42,069 nt of DNA from Actinobacteria bacterium Ga0077560 (GCA_001464275.1 LNFL01000101.1:1-42069); one strand, 5' to 3'. Positions 25,147 to 34,037 are shown, counted from the stretch's first letter. Notes: a model not told the origin generated them from the letters alone. Translations and numbers: made by a program.

Positions 25147-26982
25147 CTACCGGCCGACGGTGGAGAGGCCCCAGATGGCCTGGTCCTCCTCGCCCAGCCG
25201 CCACATGAACGTCTTGGTGATGCCCCCCGCGGCGGCGGCGGCGTGCTTCTGGCGCACCGTCTCGGCGTCGATGAACCGGACGTCCCGCCGGACGCCGCCG
25301 GCGTAGTAGGTGAAGGTGAGCTCGCCGGACGCCGGGTCGCGGACGGGAGTGGCGCCCACGCGCGCGATCAGGGCCTGCATGTCGTCGTACTCGTAAGGGG
25401 TGCCGGGCTTGGAGAGGCCGCTTCCCTCGGGCCAGTCGATGCCGTACATGGCTGTGCCCATCACGAAGCGGTCGCGGTTGGGCAGGCCGGAGATGTAGGT
25501 GGCCACGCCCTGCAGCCAGCTGAGCGGGCTGATCGGCCCCGCGGCGGAGGTGAGCCAGTGCCAGCCCCACGACATCACCAGCACCTCGTCGACCTGAGCG
25601 GAGATGACCGGGTAGTCGAAGATGCCGTTCCGGGGATGCTGCTTGTTCGTGTCGCTCTGCTTGGCGGACACGCAGATGGACACCAGCCGGCCCTCGGCGT
25701 GCAGGCGGGCCGACAGCTCGGTCATGAAGTCCGACAGCGCGGCGCGGTCGCTCCACAGGCCGGCCTCGAAGTCGATGTTCACGCCGTCGTAGCCGTAGGT
25801 GCGGGTGACCTCGACGATCCGGTCGATCCAGGCGTCGCGCAGGGCGGGCTCGGTGAAGATGCGGTGCAGCGTCTCGGTGCGCTGGCAGTTGATGCGCGGG
25901 AGCACCAGGATCCGGCGGGCCTGCGCCCATCGCGTGATGCGCGGGTCGTCGGTCCCCACGAAGGCCCCGTTGGCCAGGCAGTCGTAGTAGGTGGGGTACA
26001 CGCGCCCCACCTTCATGTAGTTCTTCTGGAGGTCCTCGAAGGACCGGTCGGTGCTGGCCAGCAGGAACGCCCGTGCGGTCCCGGTGGTGGGCGTCGGCGG
26101 GTCCAGCTGGATCTCGATGGGCACGGACTTGGGCGAGACGTCGCCGCGGGCGTCCACGGTCTGCACCTCGATGCGGTGGACCTCACCCTGCACGAGCCCG
26201 GTCACGATGCGCGAGGTCTCGGTCCCCTGGCCCAGCACCGCATCGTCGCGAAGGACGCGGTAGCCGGCGACGCCGAACGACCCGGGGAGCGCCGGGCGCC
26301 AGCTCACGCGGAACGCGCCGCCGCCGAGCGACTGGGCCGCGAGGCCCGTCGGCGGACGGGGCGGGGAGAGCACGGTGGCCACCTGCACGAGGCGGCTCAT
26401 CGCGCCCAGCCGGCCGGCGCGGTCCACCGGCGCCACCTGGAACGCGTAGGGACGGCCGCCCACCACGTCGACGTCGAGGGTGGTGCCCCGGACCTGCTTC
26501 ACCACCAGCTCGTCGCGGAAGACGCGGTACCCGAAGGCCCCGGGAACCGGGCCCCAGCGCAGCCGCACCCTCCGGTCGTTCAACTCACCGATGTTCAGGG
26601 ATCCGGGCGCCGACAGGTGCGCGCGGTTCTGTACCTGCGTGCGCACCTTCACCACCGCCGCGCACCGCATGCGCTTGGCGCGGCCCTCGATCACCCCGAT
26701 CCGGATCCGCACGAGCTTTCCGGGGCGGACGTTCACGGTCATGGAGCGCCGCCGGGTCTGGCCCACCACGTGGCCGCCGCGGGCCACCCGGTAGGTGAGG
26801 ACCCTGCGAGCGCCCGCGGGCGGACGCCAGCTGACGGTGAGCGTGCGGGTGTCGCGCTGCACCACCGTCACGTTCGACGGGGTGATGCACGCGGCGTCCG
26901 CGCGGGTGGCCGCGCCCCCGCCCAGGACCATGGCGGTCCCGGCGAGGGCGATGACGAGGGTGCGGCGGTGGGTCCGGGGCAC
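25147..26982 (-). CDS. Secreted glycoside hydrolase family 18 protein with fibronectin-III-like domains
   Basis: 611 residues from a GTG at 26982 with GGAGG about 10 nt upstream. A signal peptide (residues 1-30) is followed by three Fn3-like segments (about 32-115, 125-210 and 215-305, the latter two with W-x-P and GYRVLRDD/GYRVFRDE patterns) and a C-terminal TIM barrel. The catalytic motif is DGVNIDFE (399-406; proton donor E406), as in the YaaH/SleL-like branch of GH18 active on N-acetylglucosamine polymers. The end AAAAGGITKTFMWRLGEED fits the last barrel strand. It is downstream of a glycosyltransferase on the same strand, so it may process the exopolymer or the wall. Confidence 0.9.
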   Translation of the reverse strand: MPRTHRRTLVIALAGTAMVLGGGAATRADAACITPSNVTVVQRDTRTLTVSWRPPAGARRVLTYRVARGGHVVGQTRRRSMTVNVRPGKLVRIRIGVIEGRAKRMRCAAVVKVRTQVQNRAHLSAPGSLNIGELNDRRVRLRWGPVPGAFGYRVFRDELVVKQVRGTTLDVDVVGGRPYAFQVAPVDRAGRLGAMSRLVQVATVLSPPRPPTGLAAQSLGGGAFRVSWRPALPGSFGVAGYRVLRDDAVLGQGTETSRIVTGLVQGEVHRIEVQTVDARGDVSPKSVPIEIQLDPPTPTTGTARAFLLASTDRSFEDLQKNYMKVGRVYPTYYDCLANGAFVGTDDPRITRWAQARRILVLPRINCQRTETLHRIFTEPALRDAWIDRIVEVTRTYGYDGVNIDFEAGLWSDRAALSDFMTELSARLHAEGRLVSICVSAKQSDTNKQHPRNGIFDYPVISAQVDEVLVMSWGWHWLTSAAGPISPLSWLQGVATYISGLPNRDRFVMGTAMYGIDWPEGSGLSKPGTPYEYDDMQALIARVGATPVRDPASGELTFTYYAGGVRRDVRFIDAETVRQKHAAAAAGGITKTFMWRLGEEDQAIWGLSTVGR

Positions 26983-26998
26983 GGTTCGCAGACCTCCG

Positions 26999-27217
26999 CT
27001 ACTGGTTGCTCAGGATGCTCTGCTCGGCGAGGGCCATCGCCGCCGACGCCGTCTGGTCCGCTGCCGCCACCACCATCGGGTGCTGGCGGTGCAGCTCGCG
27101 GTCGAGGGAGTCGTGCGCGGCGAGGACGCCGGGCACGGCGGCCACCATCGGCACGGAGGACAGGGCGATCGCCAGGGCGGCGCCGGTGCTGCGGACCCAC
27201 TGGGGTGCGGCGCGCAT
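26999..27217 (-). CDS. Small exported or membrane-anchored protein between GT2 and GH18 genes
   Basis: 72 residues. The ATG directly follows the stop of the glycosyltransferase gene. A hydrophobic segment (ALAIALSSVPMVAAVPGVLA, about residues 14-33) acts as a signal peptide or anchor. The remainder is a short polar/Ala-rich region ending SILSNQ. There is no cysteine or known domain. Tight packing within the same-strand group suggests a role with the polymer synthase or hydrolase; this is inferred from position only. Short length makes the call moderate. Confidence 0.6.
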   Translation of the reverse strand: MRAAPQWVRSTGAALAIALSSVPMVAAVPGVLAAHDSLDRELHRQHPMVVAAADQTASAAMALAEQSILSNQ

Positions 27218-28696
27218 TCAGCGCACCGCCCGGTCGGCGTCGTCGGTCTGATGCTCGGTCGCAGCGAACTGCGCGACCGCTGCTGCTCGGGGCACGAGCA
27301 CTGCGGGCACAGGATCCTCCTTGATCATGCCGGCGGTTGCCGGACGAGTGCCCCACGACGCGGTCCGTGACGTGAAGATCGCGTAGTAGGTCTGCCACAA
27401 CATGAATGCCAGGTAGAAGAAGACGAACGCGATCCCGTAGATCCACAGCGTGTCGTACTGCCGCTTCCGCACGGCGAAGTACAGGCTGTAGACGAGGGCG
27501 ATCGCGTAGATCCCCACCAGGTAGATCAGCGGCGCCGCGTGGCCCTGCACCAGCGGCCGCCAGAACACGGCGCGCAGCGCCGTGATCGGGGCGATCAGGG
27601 GCAGGATCATCCCGACGTAGACGGCCAGCGAGGCGGCCGGGTGCTTGCGCCACATGAAGGTGGCGACCAGCAGGGACTCCCGGGTCCAGGACCGCTTCCA
27701 GCGGGCCTGCTGGCGCATGAACTTCTTGAACGTGGTGGGCACGGCCGTGTGGCTCACCGCGTCGGCGTGGTAGACCACGCGCCACTTGCGCAGCACGCAG
27801 TTGGTGAGCGAGCGGTCGTCGCCGAAGGTCGACTCCCGGCCCAGGAACGTCTGGGTCTCCCACCAGTCCAGCCGCGGCATGATCGCGTCACGGCGGTAGG
27901 CGGAGAAGCAGCCGGAGCAGCAGGTCACGGCGCCGAAGACCGACTCGGCCGCCTTGAAGACCTTGAACGCCACGAAGTAGCGCACGGCCTGCATCTTGGT
28001 GAGCCAGGTCTCCCGGACGTTCAGCACCTCGGCGTGGCCGCAGACGGCGCCGACGCGCTCGTCGTCGAAGGCCTGCACCAGCTTGGCCATGGCGTCCGGC
28101 TCCAGCTCGGAGTCGGAGTCCACGAAGGCCACGATCTCGGCGTCGGTGGCGCGGATGCCCGCGGCCATCGCGGCGCGCTTGCCGCGGTTCTCGGGGAAGT
28201 CGATGACCCGGATGCGTCCGCCGGCCTCGGCCTCCACGCGGCGCATCTCACCGATCGTGTCGTCGGTGGACCCGTCGTTCACCGCGATGATCTGCAGCAG
28301 CTCCGCGGGGTAGTCCAGGGCCAGGATCGAGCGCAGCGACGAGGCGATCGCCTGCTCCTCGTTGAAGCCCGGCATGATGACCGCCACACGAGGCCGCAGG
28401 CCCACGTCCATGGGCGCCCGGTACCAGAGCGACAGCACGAACCGGGACAGGATGTACGTCGTGACGACGATCCCGTAGATCCCGAACCAGGGGTCCAGGG
28501 CGATCTGCCCGGCGAAGGCGATCTTGTACGCGACGATCGCCGCCAGGATGAGCAGCAGATACGCCGCGACGGCGAAACTGGCCAGCCGCGGGAGCACGCG
28601 ACCGGCCCGCTGGGAAAGGGGCAAAGAGGGCACCGATGTAGCTGGCACGGGGGTTGCAGCACCGAGGACCGGGAACCGGGCATCTCCTCGGGGCAC
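27218..28696 (-). CDS. Processive family 2 glycosyltransferase (hyaluronan/chitin synthase-like)
   Basis: 492 residues if started at GTG 28696. TMs are near residues 40-60 and 70-88, then the GT-A catalytic domain, then four to five C-terminal TMs. Motifs are NDGSTDD, DSDSE (DxD type), GDDRSLTNCVL and QQARWKRSW (QxxRW), the set of processive beta-glycan synthases such as HasA and NodC. The likely product is an N-acetylglucosamine-containing or hyaluronan-like polymer secreted through its own channel; the sugar is not predictable. No SD precedes the first GTG, and the first ~33 residues are unlike the family, so the real start may be GTG 28597 with an RNA leader upstream. No PilZ domain is present. 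Confidence 0.88.
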   Translation of the reverse strand: MPRGDARFPVLGAATPVPATSVPSLPLSQRAGRVLPRLASFAVAAYLLLILAAIVAYKIAFAGQIALDPWFGIYGIVVTTYILSRFVLSLWYRAPMDVGLRPRVAVIMPGFNEEQAIASSLRSILALDYPAELLQIIAVNDGSTDDTIGEMRRVEAEAGGRIRVIDFPENRGKRAAMAAGIRATDAEIVAFVDSDSELEPDAMAKLVQAFDDERVGAVCGHAEVLNVRETWLTKMQAVRYFVAFKVFKAAESVFGAVTCCSGCFSAYRRDAIMPRLDWWETQTFLGRESTFGDDRSLTNCVLRKWRVVYHADAVSHTAVPTTFKKFMRQQARWKRSWTRESLLVATFMWRKHPAASLAVYVGMILPLIAPITALRAVFWRPLVQGHAAPLIYLVGIYAIALVYSLYFAVRKRQYDTLWIYGIAFVFFYLAFMLWQTYYAIFTSRTASWGTRPATAGMIKEDPVPAVLVPRAAAVAQFAATEHQTDDADRAVR

Positions 28697-28700
28697 CCTC
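28626..28700 (-). ncRNA. Candidate structured 5' leader (three-way junction) of the glycosyltransferase gene
   Basis: On the minus strand GAGGGTGCC (28700-28692) pairs with GGTGCCCTC (28634-28626), giving a 9-bp P1 with two G-U pairs. P2 is CCGAGGA/TCCTCGG (28691-28685 with 28668-28662), stacked directly on P1. P3 is GCTG.../...CAGC in 28660-28641. Only TACATC separates P3 from P1. The wobble pairs would be A-C mismatches on the other strand, so the minus transcript is favoured. It does not fit a riboswitch consensus I recognise. Confidence 0.4.
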
Positions 28701-28752
28701 TAGATCGGCGGATGACCTCCCCACCTGAAGGGCGGGACGTCATGCGCCGGGG

Positions 28753-29253
28753 TCAGCGTTCGCGCAGGCGGATGGTGCGGCGGCCCATCGCGACCAGGCG
28801 GGGCGGCGTGTCGCGGAAGAGGCGGATCCGCCGGTGCGACTCGGTGCGTCGCAGCCACATCCAGCCGGCGAGGTTCACCACGCCGGTGCCGAAGGCCATC
28901 GCGGCGATCACCGCACCCACGCCGGGCCCGCCGGCGATCCCGAAGGTCACCAGGAGCGCCACCAGCAGCAGCTCGAGGGCGACGCGCCGCAGCGTGCCGC
29001 GCAGCGGCTCCACCTCCATGCCGCGCGGGGCGGGCTGCGCGTCGCGGGAGGCGGCGCTGAGCCAGCGGAGGTTGGTGAGCCCGAGCACCACCAGCATGAC
29101 CGCGCTCATGACCCCGAAGGTCACCAGGGAGCGGGCGGGTTCGTCGCGGTTGGCGGCGTCGATGGCCACGCCGGCGGCACCCACGGCGAGGTATCCGGCG
29201 GCGTAGGCCCGGTATTCGGTCACGAGCGGGGCGAGGGCTGGCATGCGCGGCAT
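28753..29253 (-). CDS. Uncharacterised four-TM membrane protein
   Basis: 166 residues from the ATG at 29253 (ATG 29244 is possible). Four hydrophobic segments are seen at about residues 16-34, 45-66, 95-112 and 118-138. The loops and C-terminus are Arg-rich (LRRTESHRRIRLFRD), so the C-terminus is probably cytoplasmic. No conserved domain is recognised. It is divergent from ligD with only 33 bp between the starts, so the promoters must overlap each other or the 5' ends of the genes. The much longer open frame continuing upstream is antisense to ligD and is not coding. Confidence 0.65.
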   Translation of the reverse strand: MPRMPALAPLVTEYRAYAAGYLAVGAAGVAIDAANRDEPARSLVTFGVMSAVMLVVLGLTNLRWLSAASRDAQPAPRGMEVEPLRGTLRRVALELLLVALLVTFGIAGGPGVGAVIAAMAFGTGVVNLAGWMWLRRTESHRRIRLFRDTPPRLVAMGRRTIRLRER

Positions 29254-29286
29254 ATTGGCAGGCCGCGGCCGTGGGAGGATGGGACC

Positions 29287-31629
29287 GTGGGCCTTGACGA
29301 GTACCGGCGCAAGCGTGATTTCGGCGCGACACCCGAGCCGGCGCCCCTCGGGGACGCCGCCGGCGACGGCGCGCCGCGGTTCGTCGTGCAGCGCCACAGC
29401 GCCCGGGCGCTGCACTTCGACCTGCGGCTGGAGCACGAGGGGGCCCTGGCCTCCTGGGCCGTCCCGAAGGGCGTGCCCCTGCGGAGGGGACCGAAACGCC
29501 TGGCCGTGCGGACCGAGGACCATCCCCTCGAGTACCTGGACTTCGCGGCCGTCATCCCGGAGGGCCAGTACGGCGCCGGGCGGATGACGGTATGGGACAC
29601 GGGGACGTACGAGCCGCTGAAGATCACGGGGGACGAGTGGAAGGTGATCCTCCACGGCGGCGTGGTGGAGGGCGAGTACCACATGGTCCGCACGGGGCCG
29701 GGCGACTCCGGGAAGGAACAGTGGCTGCTGTTCCGCGCCACGGCCGCGGGGGACGGGGCCCCGGACCCGGTGCCGGCCTTCCGCGAGCTGCGTCCCATGC
29801 TGTCCAGCGCCGCCCGGGATCCGTTCGACGACCCGGAGTGGACCTTCGAGATCAAGTGGGACGGATACCGGGCGCTGGTGCTGGTGAGCGGCGACGGGGT
29901 GGAGCTGCGGTCGCGGAGCGGCCGGGACGTGACCGCCGACTACCCGGAGCTGGGGAACCTGCGGCGCCTGTTGCTGTGCCAGGAGGCCATCCTGGACGCG
30001 GAGATCTGCATCCTGGACGACCAGGGCCGGGCGAGCTTCCAGGCCCTGCAGCGCCACGACGGCACCGCGACGCTGGTGGTCTTCGACGTCCTGCAGGCCG
30101 ACGGGCGGTGGGTCACCGACCGGCCGCTGGCGGAGCGCCGCGCCCTGCTGTCGGAGATCGTCGCGCCGGAGGCCCCGCCCCGGCTGATCGTCTCGGAGAC
30201 CGTTCCCGGTCAGGGTTGCGCCCTGTACGCCGCCGCGCTGGAGCGCGGCATCGAGGGCATCGTCGCCAAGCGCCTCGACTCCCCGTACCGGCCCGGGCAG
30301 CGCAGCAGGGACTGGGTGAAGGTGAAGGCCCGGCAGGAGGAGACCGTGCTCATCGGGGGCTGGAGCGAGGGGGAGGGATCGCGCCGCAGCACCCTCGGCA
30401 GCCTGCTGGTGGGTCGTCCGGACCCCGCCGGCCTGGTGTTCACGGGCATGGTGGGCTCCGGCCTCACCGAGGCGACGGCCCGGGACCTGCGCGGCCGCCT
30501 GGAGGCCGAGCCGCGCGCCGACAGCCCGTTCGCCGCGCCGCCCCCGCCGGCCCCGGGGGTGCACTGGGTGGAGCCCACCCGGTGGTGCCGGGTGGCCTAT
30601 GTGGAGATGACCGCCGACGGCCGGATGCGGGCGCCGGTCTTCCTGGGCCTGGCCGACGGGCCGGACACGGGCGAGGAGGCCTGGGTGGAAACGCCGGCGG
30701 CGCCCCCCACGGGCGGGAGCGACGAGCGCATCGTCGCCGATGGCGCGCGCCGGGTGCGGCTCACCAACCTGTCCAAGGTCTACTGGCCCGGGGAGGGCAT
30801 CACCAAGGGCGAGTTGCTGGACCACTACCTGCGGGTCTCGGAGTGGCTGGTGCCCCATCTGGCCGGACGCCCCATGATCCTGAAGCGCTACCCGAACGGC
30901 ATCGCCGAGGCGTTCTTCTTCCAGCACAACGCGCCCGACAACACGCCGGAGTGGCTGCCCACCGCAGAGCTGGGACGTGGGGAGTCCTCCACCGAGCGCA
31001 ACCGGTACCTGGTGGTGGAGGATCCGCTGGCGCTGCTGTGGGTGGCGAACCTGGGGTGCATCGACCTCAACCCCTGGCAGAGCCGGGTGGGCACGCCCAA
31101 CGCGCCCACACATGTGCTGTTCGACCTGGACCCGCCGGACGGCATGTCGTTCGACCTGGTGGTGGAGACCGCGCTCATGGTGCGGGACGCCCTCGAGCGG
31201 CTCGGCATCCGGGGGTACCCGAAGACCTCCGGCAGCACGGGGATGCACGTCTTCGTGCCCGTCGGTCCCGGCCTCACCTACGAGGTCACGCGGCTGTTCG
31301 CCCAGGTGGTGTGCGAGGACCTGGCGCGCCGCCGCCCGGACATCCTCACCACCGTGGTCACCGTCGCCAACCGGGGCAACCGCCTCTATCTGGACGCCAA
31401 CCAGAACGGCCGGGGCAGGAGCGTCGCCAGCGTCTACTCGGTGCGCCCGAGGCCCGGCGCACCGGTCTCCACGCCCCTGGAGTGGGACGAGGTGCGGCCC
31501 GGCCTGGACCCGCGGGCGTTCACCATGGACGTGGTGGCGCGGCGCCTGGTGCGCCACGGTGACCTGTTCGCCGGTGCCCTGGACGATCCGCAGCCCCTGT
31601 CCGAGGCCATCGCCAGGATCACGGGGTGA
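29287..31629 (+). CDS. ligD: ATP-dependent DNA ligase LigD (phosphoesterase-ligase-polymerase)
   Basis: 780 residues from a GTG at 29287 with GGGAGGA upstream. NHEJ end-processing enzyme. Domain order: 3'-phosphoesterase (about 1-150, with QRHSARALHFDLRLE), ligase (about 165-470, with active-site K190 in EIKWDGYR), then polymerase/primase (about 500-780, with LTNLSKVYWP, DLDPPDG at D613/D615, and SGSTGMHV). This PE-LIG-POL order is that of Pseudomonas rather than the POL-PE-LIG of mycobacteria. All catalytic motifs look intact. No ku gene is in view; LigD usually partners Ku. The 3' end overlaps the lipoprotein gene by GTGA. Confidence 0.95.
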   Translation: MGLDEYRRKRDFGATPEPAPLGDAAGDGAPRFVVQRHSARALHFDLRLEHEGALASWAVPKGVPLRRGPKRLAVRTEDHPLEYLDFAAVIPEGQYGAGRMTVWDTGTYEPLKITGDEWKVILHGGVVEGEYHMVRTGPGDSGKEQWLLFRATAAGDGAPDPVPAFRELRPMLSSAARDPFDDPEWTFEIKWDGYRALVLVSGDGVELRSRSGRDVTADYPELGNLRRLLLCQEAILDAEICILDDQGRASFQALQRHDGTATLVVFDVLQADGRWVTDRPLAERRALLSEIVAPEAPPRLIVSETVPGQGCALYAAALERGIEGIVAKRLDSPYRPGQRSRDWVKVKARQEETVLIGGWSEGEGSRRSTLGSLLVGRPDPAGLVFTGMVGSGLTEATARDLRGRLEAEPRADSPFAAPPPPAPGVHWVEPTRWCRVAYVEMTADGRMRAPVFLGLADGPDTGEEAWVETPAAPPTGGSDERIVADGARRVRLTNLSKVYWPGEGITKGELLDHYLRVSEWLVPHLAGRPMILKRYPNGIAEAFFFQHNAPDNTPEWLPTAELGRGESSTERNRYLVVEDPLALLWVANLGCIDLNPWQSRVGTPNAPTHVLFDLDPPDGMSFDLVVETALMVRDALERLGIRGYPKTSGSTGMHVFVPVGPGLTYEVTRLFAQVVCEDLARRRPDILTTVVTVANRGNRLYLDANQNGRGRSVASVYSVRPRPGAPVSTPLEWDEVRPGLDPRAFTMDVVARRLVRHGDLFAGALDDPQPLSEAIARITG

Positions 31630-32153
31630 TCGCGTTCCGCACCGCCGCCGTCCTGGCCGCCGCGAGCCTGCTGCTGGGGGGCTGCGGGGCCGGGGAGCGG
31701 CGTCCCGGGCCACCGGCCCCGGAGCCGGCCAGCAGCGGCTACTTCGTGGGGCGCTCCCCGGAGGGCGTCGCGGTGGCCGTCGACCTGGCGGGGTTCGATC
31801 CCACCGCGCAGGTCGTCTCGCGCGTGCTGGCCGAGTACGACCGGCCGGTGCTGCTGGCCATCACCTCCTACGTGAACTCCGGGGAGGAGGCCGTGGTGGC
31901 GCCCCAGCTGACGGCCCGGACGCGCAGCGGCCGCATGGTTCCGCTGGTGGACGTGCGCGCACTGCTGGCGCGCCTGCCCGGGGCCGCGTCCCTGGCGGCG
32001 CGGCGGCGGATTCCCCCGGCTCCGGACGCACTCGCCGCGGGCGCCAGCAGCCTGCGATACCTGGGCGCGGTGGACGTCGCGGCGCAGGACGTGGAGGCGG
32101 TCCGGATGGTCGTCGGCGACGCCGTCGTGGAGTTGTCTGAGCAACGCCGGTAG
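31626..32153 (+). CDS. Putative lipoprotein of unknown function
   Basis: 175 residues from a GTG overlapping the ligD stop. A signal peptide ends in the lipobox LLGGC (Cys at residue 20), so it is likely membrane-anchored outside. The mature protein contains VAVAVDLAGFDPTAQVVSRVLAEYD (a predicted beta-alpha unit) and two further mixed segments. There is no catalytic motif I recognise. Coupling to ligD is probably due to gene packing; a DNA-repair role outside the membrane is unlikely. Confidence 0.75.
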   Translation: MIAFRTAAVLAAASLLLGGCGAGERRPGPPAPEPASSGYFVGRSPEGVAVAVDLAGFDPTAQVVSRVLAEYDRPVLLAITSYVNSGEEAVVAPQLTARTRSGRMVPLVDVRALLARLPGAASLAARRRIPPAPDALAAGASSLRYLGAVDVAAQDVEAVRMVVGDAVVELSEQRR

Positions 32154-32189
32154 GGATTCGGTGCCCCGACGGCGAACGCTGGGGGCAGG

Positions 32190-33035
32190 ATGCCAGCCAC
32201 TGATGAAGTTCACGCCCTCCGCGAACGCCTCCGCCGGGACTACGAAGAGTTCAGTCCCGCGCAGCAGGCCCTCGCGCGATACGTCGCCGACCACATCGGC
32301 GACCTCCCGCTCATGTCGGCCCACGAGGTCGCACGCGCGGCACACTGCAGCCCCGCCACCGTCGTCCGGTTCGCCCAGGCGCTCGGCTACGGCGGCTACC
32401 CCGACATGCAGCAGCTCGTGCGCCGCGCCCAGCGGCCCTGGCTGCCGCCCGCCGGCCGCGAGCGACAGCAGCTCGGGGTGTTCGGCGGCGGCGACGGCGT
32501 CCGCGCGGCGCTGGATGCCGAGCGACATGCCCTGGAGGACACCGCCGAGCGGCTCGGCCAGCGCGGCCTGGCCCCGCTGGCGACCGCGCTCGCCGGCAGG
32601 CGCCCGGTGGTGATCGCCGGCGACGGGCATGCCCGCGCCGTCGTGGGGATCCTCGCGGAGCGGCTCGGCCGCGCCGGGCTCCCCTGTGCCACCGTCACGG
32701 CGCTGGAGTCCCAGGACCGCGCCTGGCTGTCCGGCCTCGCCGGCAACGGGGCGGTCGTCGCGGTGGGCATCGGCCGGGAGGCCCGCGTCGCGAACGTGGC
32801 GGCCGAGGCCGGGCGCCAGGCCGGCGTCCCGGTGGTGGCCCTGGTGGACAGCAGCCTGTCCCCGCTGGCCCGCCTGAGCCTCGCGCGGGTCGTCCCCGCC
32901 GACGTCCGCGGCGGCGCTCCGAGCCTGGTGGCGATGATCGCCGTCGTCCAGGCGCTGGCCAGCGCCGTGGAGGGCGCCTCCCGGCGCGCTCCCGCGCAGG
33001 GCGCCGACCGCGAGCTGGCGGCCGTCTCCGCATAG
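32190..33035 (+). CDS. RpiR-family transcriptional regulator (HTH_6 plus SIS)
   Basis: 281 residues. The N-terminal HTH_6 domain (about 10-85) contains LARYVADHIGDLPLMSAHEV and HCSPATVVRFAQALGYGGYPD, typical of RpiR/MurR/HexR. A C-terminal SIS domain (about 105-260), which in the family binds phosphosugars, has VVIAGDGHARAVVGILAERL. The usual SIS motif GxGxS is altered to GDGHA, so ligand binding may differ. It lies after the lipoprotein gene with a 36-bp gap and ahead of a new promoter for pdxS. Its target is not apparent. Confidence 0.88.
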   Translation: MPATDEVHALRERLRRDYEEFSPAQQALARYVADHIGDLPLMSAHEVARAAHCSPATVVRFAQALGYGGYPDMQQLVRRAQRPWLPPAGRERQQLGVFGGGDGVRAALDAERHALEDTAERLGQRGLAPLATALAGRRPVVIAGDGHARAVVGILAERLGRAGLPCATVTALESQDRAWLSGLAGNGAVVAVGIGREARVANVAAEAGRQAGVPVVALVDSSLSPLARLSLARVVPADVRGGAPSLVAMIAVVQALASAVEGASRRAPAQGADRELAAVSA

Positions 33036-33044
33036 CCGCATGTC

Positions 33045-33077
33045 GTCCGCGGTCCGCTCTCCGGGTGGGCCGCGGAC
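33045..33077 (+). terminator. Weak hairpin after the RpiR gene
   Basis: GTCCGCGG (33045-33052) pairs perfectly with its complement at 33070-33077 across a 17-nt loop. No T-run is present. The position between the rpiR-like stop and the pdxS promoter supports a terminator role. Confidence 0.4.
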
Positions 33078-33086
33078 GCCGTGGGC

Positions 33087-33092
33087 TAGACT
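33087..33092 (+). promoter_or_regulatory. Candidate -10 element for pdxST
   Basis: TAGACT fits TANNNT and lies about 40 bp before the pdxS start, followed by an AAGGGG Shine-Dalgarno at 33121-33126. No clear -35 is visible. Confidence 0.45.
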
Positions 33093-33131
33093 GCCCGGAC
33101 GGCTTTCGGCAGCGGATCAGAAGGGGTGGGC

Positions 33132-34037
33132 GTGACGGACGAGTCCGGGATGAACGGGCGCACGGGGACGATGCGCGTCAAGAGCGGTCACGCCCAGATG
33201 CTGAAGGGCGGGGTCATCATGGACGTGACCACCCCCGAGCAGGCGCGCATCGCCGAGCAGGCGGGTGCGTGCGCGGTGATGGCGCTCGAGCGCATCCCGG
33301 CGGACATCCGCGCCCAGGGCGGCGTCGCGCGCATGAGCGACCCCGACCTCATCGAGGGCATCAAGGAGTCCGTGAGCATCCCGGTGATGGCCAAGTGCCG
33401 CATCGGCCACTTCGTGGAGGCCCAGATCCTCCAGGCCCTCGACGTCGACTACATCGACGAGAGCGAGGTCCTCACCCCGGCCGACGAGGCCCACCACATC
33501 GACAAGCACCGGTTCACCGTGCCGTTCGTGTGCGGTGCCACCGACCTGGGCGAGGCGCTGCGGCGCGTGGCCGAGGGCGCGGCGATGATCCGCAGCAAGG
33601 GCGAGGCGGGGACCGGCAACGTGGTCGAGGCGGTCCGCCACATGCGTGAGATCCTCGGCGGCATCCGCCGGCTCACCACGCTCTCGCCGGAGGAGCTCTA
33701 CGCCGCCGCGAAGGAGCTGCGCGCCCCGTACGACCTGGTCGCCTGGGTCGCCGAGCACGGCCGCCTGCCGGTGGTGCTGTTCACGGCCGGCGGGATCGCC
33801 ACGCCCGCCGACGCCGCGCTGATGATGCAGCTCGGCGCCGACGGGGTGTTCGTCGGCAGCGGCATCTACAAGAGCGAGGACCCGCCGGCGCGCGCCCGGG
33901 CCATCGTGGAGGCCACCACCCACTTCGACGACCCGGCCGTGCTGGCGCGGGTGTCGGCCGGGCTCAAGGACGCCATGCCGGGCATCGAGATCGACTCCCT
34001 CGGCGGGAGCCAGCTGCTGCAGACCCGGGGCTGGTGA
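33132..34037 (+). CDS. pdxS: Pyridoxal 5'-phosphate synthase lyase subunit PdxS
   Basis: 301 residues from the GTG at 33132, which has AAGGGG 5 bp upstream; a GTG at 33126 overlaps that SD. PdxS makes PLP from ribose 5-phosphate, glyceraldehyde 3-phosphate and ammonia supplied by PdxT. Signatures are [20 protein letters not shown] (first 20 residues of the motif), [12 protein letters not shown], the catalytic-lysine region [14 protein letters not shown], and [14 protein letters not shown]. It overlaps pdxT by GTGA, as expected for subunits of one complex. Confidence 0.97.
   Translation: MTDESGMNGRTGTMRVKSGHAQMLKGGVIMDVTTPEQARIAEQAGACAVMALERIPADIRAQGGVARMSDPDLIEGIKESVSIPVMAKCRIGHFVEAQILQALDVDYIDESEVLTPADEAHHIDKHRFTVPFVCGATDLGEALRRVAEGAAMIRSKGEAGTGNVVEAVRHMREILGGIRRLTTLSPEELYAAAKELRAPYDLVAWVAEHGRLPVVLFTAGGIATPADAALMMQLGADGVFVGSGIYKSEDPPARARAIVEATTHFDDPAVLARVSAGLKDAMPGIEIDSLGGSQLLQTRGW

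Noticed and set aside
28621-28700. Known c-di-GMP or c-di-AMP riboswitch before the glycosyltransferase
   Set aside because: The conserved GEMM core (GCAAAGCC and tetraloop receptor) and the ydaO core are absent on the coding strand, so only an unclassified structure is proposed.
29254-31713. N-terminal extension of the four-TM protein across ligD on the minus strand
   Set aside because: It is antisense to conserved ligD motifs, and only the part downstream of 29253 looks like a real membrane protein.
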